From JAHEEL01 sp964195515 (GTDB lineage: Bacteria; Actinomycetota; Acidimicrobiia; Spongiisociales; UBA5794), in assembly GCA_964195515.1 (NCBI GenBank), contig CAXMQO010000054.1:1-14737 (forward strand): a stretch of 14,737 bases of DNA. The letters are read 5' to 3'. Below the pieces are notes generated by a model. It made no database searches and had not been told where the DNA came from. It saw only the letters and a list, made by a program, of their open reading frames with translations. The position numbers were made by a program, and so were the translations under genes. Positions 12,539-14,737 of the stretch are shown in pieces. Numbering within the stretch: the first letter of the stretch is position 1; every line of letters starts with the position of its first letter.

Positions 12539-14188
12539 TCATTCCCACATCGGGATCCTGACCCCATGCTCCCTCGCGACCGCTTCAGCCTCCGGGTAAC
12601 CCGCATCGACGTGCCGGATGATCCCCATGCCGGGGTCGTTGGTGAGCACCCTGGCAAGCCGTTTCGCACCGTCTGCCGTGCCATCGGCGACCACCTGGGC
12701 ACCGGCGTGGATCGACTTGCCCATTCCGACGCCACCGCCGTGATGCACCGCCACCCAGGCGGCACCGGACGCCGTGTTCAGCAGGGCGTTGAGAATCGGC
12801 CAGTCGGCGATCGCGTCTGAGCCGTCGCGCATGGCCTCCGTCTCGCGATAGGGGGACGCAACCGAGCCTGAGTCGAGGTGGTCGCGCCCGATGACGATCG
12901 GTGCCCGAACGTCTCCCGACGCGACCAGCTCGTTGAACGCCTCTCCTGCGCGGTCCCGTTCGCCGTAGCCAAGCCAAAGGATGCGGGCGGGCAGGCCCTG
13001 CGCTTGCACCCGTTCTTCCGCCAGATCGAGCCACCGATGGAGCGCCCGGTTGTCGGGGAACAGCACCCGCAGCGCGTCGTCGGTGGCACTGATGTCGGCA
13101 GGATCGCCGGACAGCGCCGCCCATCGGAACGGCCCCATGCCTTCGCAGAAGAGATCCCGGATGTAGGCGGGGACGAAACCCGGATAGTCGAACGCGTTCT
13201 CGAATCCACCGAGCTTCGCTTCACCCCGGAGATTGTTGCCGTAGTCGAAAACCTCGGAGCCTGCATCTTGGAACCCGACCATGGACTCGCATTGAGTGGC
13301 CATGGATTCGCGGGCTGCCAGAACGTAGGACTCGGGTTCGGAACGGCGGAAGTCGGCGGCTGCTTCGAGGGTGTATCCGTGCGGAACGTATCCGTTGAGC
13401 GGATCGTGAGCGGAGGTCTGGTCGGTGACGATGTCGACGCCGACGCCGCGCCGCAGCAGTTCTGGGAACACATCGGCTGCGTTCCCCTCGAGACCGACCG
13501 ACAGCGCCCGGCCTTCAGCCCTCGCCGAGACGACCCGATCAACCGCATCATCGAGCGAGTCGGCGACCTCGTCGAGATACCTGTGCTCGATGCGACGTGC
13601 AATACGCTCGGGATCGACCTCGACGCAGAGAGCTACGCCGTCATTCATCGTCACCGCGAGTGGCTGCGCACCGCCCATGCCTCCGAGCCCTGCGGTGAGC
13701 GTCAAGGTCCCCTTCAGGGTTCCCCCGAAGCGCTTCTCGGCGATGGCAACAAACGTCTGATACGTGCCCTGGAGGATGCCCTGTGTGCCGATGTAGATCC
13801 ACGACCCCGCCGTCATCTGCCCGTACATGATCAGGCCCTTGGCCTCGAGATCCCAGAACGTTTCCCAGTTCGCCCAGTCGGGAACAAGGAGACTGTTGGC
13901 GATGAGCACTCGGGGTGCCATCTCGTGGGTCTGGAAGACGCCGACCGGCTTGCCGGATTGGACGAGCATCGTCTCGTCGTTCTCGAGACTCCTCAATGTT
14001 CGCACGATGGCATCGAAGGCTTCCCACGATCGTGCCGCTTTCCCCCGACCTCCGTAGACGACGAGTTCGTCGGGATTCTCGGCGACGTCGGGATCGAGGT
14101 TGTTCATCAGCATGCGGAGAGCGGCTTCTTGGAGCCAGCCCTTGGTTGACAACTCCGTCCCATGCGGGGCTCTGATGGTTCTGGACAT
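12539..14188 (-). CDS. hutU: Urocanate hydratase
   Basis: A full-length 549-residue urocanase, converting urocanate to 4-imidazolone-5-propionate with tightly bound NAD+. Landmarks are ELVVYGGRGKAARSW, the NAD-binding GLGGMGGAQPLAVTMND at about 168-184, IVTDQTSAHDPLNGY, GRDHLDSGSVASPYRETEAM at about 434-453 and VHHGGGVGMG at about 481-490. The ATG at 14188 is preceded by AGAGGT with a 5-nt spacer and lies 2 nt after the hutH stop, so the two are co-transcribed. The segment ARILWLGYG (L404) appears to sit where, as I recall it, the pseudomonad enzyme has its active-site cysteine; an alignment is needed to confirm that. It is followed directly by the heptamer array. Confidence 0.98.
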   Translation of the reverse strand: MSRTIRAPHGTELSTKGWLQEAALRMLMNNLDPDVAENPDELVVYGGRGKAARSWEAFDAIVRTLRSLENDETMLVQSGKPVGVFQTHEMAPRVLIANSLLVPDWANWETFWDLEAKGLIMYGQMTAGSWIYIGTQGILQGTYQTFVAIAEKRFGGTLKGTLTLTAGLGGMGGAQPLAVTMNDGVALCVEVDPERIARRIEHRYLDEVADSLDDAVDRVVSARAEGRALSVGLEGNAADVFPELLRRGVGVDIVTDQTSAHDPLNGYVPHGYTLEAAADFRRSEPESYVLAARESMATQCESMVGFQDAGSEVFDYGNNLRGEAKLGGFENAFDYPGFVPAYIRDLFCEGMGPFRWAALSGDPADISATDDALRVLFPDNRALHRWLDLAEERVQAQGLPARILWLGYGERDRAGEAFNELVASGDVRAPIVIGRDHLDSGSVASPYRETEAMRDGSDAIADWPILNALLNTASGAAWVAVHHGGGVGMGKSIHAGAQVVADGTADGAKRLARVLTNDPGMGIIRHVDAGYPEAEAVAREHGVRIPMWE

Positions 14189-14190
14189 CG

Positions 14191-14737
14191 TTACCTCTGT
14201 CCCATGGCGGCGCTGATCGCGCCATCTTCGATGAGGCGCGCAACCGCCTCGATGTCGGCGCCGACCGGTCGGTCTTGAACAAGGCGAGGGACATCGCTTC
14301 GCACGACGTTGAGGATCGCAGCGGTGCCCGGTGCAGGCTCGAGCGGCGCGCGCTGCTCACAGCCCTGGGCGGCACAAACAAGTTCGACGGCAAGGACGTT
14401 CGTCGTATTCCTGATCACGTCGTTGAGTTTTCGTCCCGCACCCCATCCCATCGAGACATGATCCTCCTGAGATCCGGAAGTGGGAATCGATTCGACCGAT
14501 GCAGGATGCGAAAGCACCCGATTCTCTGCGACGAGCGCCGCCGCCGTGTATTGGGCCAGCATGTACCCGGAGTCCACACCAGGCCGGGTTGCGAGGAACG
14601 CCGAGAGCCCGTACGACCGCTGTGGGTCGAGGATGCGGTCGGTCCTGCGCTCCGAGATCGAGCCGAGCTCCGTGATCGCGATCGCCAGGAAGTCCAATAC
14701 GAATGCGAGCGGCTGACCGTGAAAATTGCCGGCAGAG
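14191..14737 (-). CDS. hutH: Histidine ammonia-lyase (partial, 5' end outside window)
   Basis: The C-terminal 182 codons of HutH, whose full length is about 500 residues. The enzyme deaminates L-histidine to urocanate, the first step of the hut pathway. The visible part begins SAGNFHGQPLAFVLDFLAIA and continues with SGYMLAQYTAAALVAEN and TSGSQEDHVSMGWGAGRK, all standard for the aromatic amino acid lyase family. The Ala-Ser-Gly triad that forms the MIO cofactor would be upstream, outside the window. The TTG at 14697 is an internal leucine codon, not a start. The TAA stop is 2 nt before the hutU ATG. The sequence looks intact. Confidence 0.97.
   Translation of the reverse strand, partial: SAGNFHGQPLAFVLDFLAIAITELGSISERRTDRILDPQRSYGLSAFLATRPGVDSGYMLAQYTAAALVAENRVLSHPASVESIPTSGSQEDHVSMGWGAGRKLNDVIRNTTNVLAVELVCAAQGCEQRAPLEPAPGTAAILNVVRSDVPRLVQDRPVGADIEAVARLIEDGAISAAMGQR

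Noticed and set aside
12878..14149. Plus-strand open frame of 423 codons
   Set aside because: Antisense to hutU, which is complete and well conserved.
14191..14697. HutH as a short complete gene starting at 14697
   Set aside because: The frame continues with conserved HutH sequence to the window edge; TTG 14697 is an internal leucine.

Overview
The window is a gene-dense, GC-rich bacterial chromosome segment with short intergenic gaps and many 4-10 nt gene overlaps. Gene content points to an actinobacterium. The left end carries the actinobacterial type of tad pilus locus (CpaE/Ssd-like protein, TadA, TadB, TadC, DUF4244 mini-pilin) with a divergent HAD-IB hydrolase beside it. This matches the arrangement I know from Mycobacterium tuberculosis Rv3656c-Rv3661. 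Several genes also have a TANNNT box so close to the start codon that their mRNAs should be leaderless, a common actinobacterial habit. I would guess an Acidimicrobiia-like or other deep-branching environmental lineage; that placement is inference.

Layout. (1) 1-3147, minus strand: tad operon, running off the left edge inside the DUF4244 pilin gene. (2) 3244-4029, plus: HAD-IB phosphatase with a C-terminal membrane anchor, divergent from tad. (3) 4026-6593, minus: a membrane-anchored secreted protein, an ArsR-type regulator and an MFS exporter, with overlapping ends. (4) 6708-8722, plus: leuCD, the two subunits of isopropylmalate isomerase. (5) 8838-9200, plus: a 120-residue protein I do not recognise. 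(6) 9190-14737, minus: a probable histidine-utilisation transcript, hutH-hutU-hutI, followed by a GDPD-family phosphodiesterase and two tandem MOSC-domain paralogues. hutH runs off the right edge.

How the genes work together. The tad genes encode the secretion ATPase and inner-membrane platform that would assemble the mini-pilin; no prepilin peptidase is in view. The ArsR and MFS genes form a regulator-exporter pair. LeuCD performs the second step of leucine synthesis; leuA and leuB are not in the window. HutH, HutU and HutI convert histidine via urocanate and imidazolonepropionate to formiminoglutamate; the gene for the last step (hutG or hutF) is not visible.

The least ordinary signals are non-coding: a 14-unit heptanucleotide array with two perfect stem-loops between hutU and hutI; heptad-periodic DNA after leuD; an inverted repeat whose arms touch both divergent tad/HAD promoters; and a near-consensus promoter for the ArsR gene hidden inside the upstream coding sequence. 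I found no convincing wholly new multi-gene system. No rRNA, tRNA, insertion sequence or CRISPR array was recognised, and no stretch over 300 bases lacks a gene.
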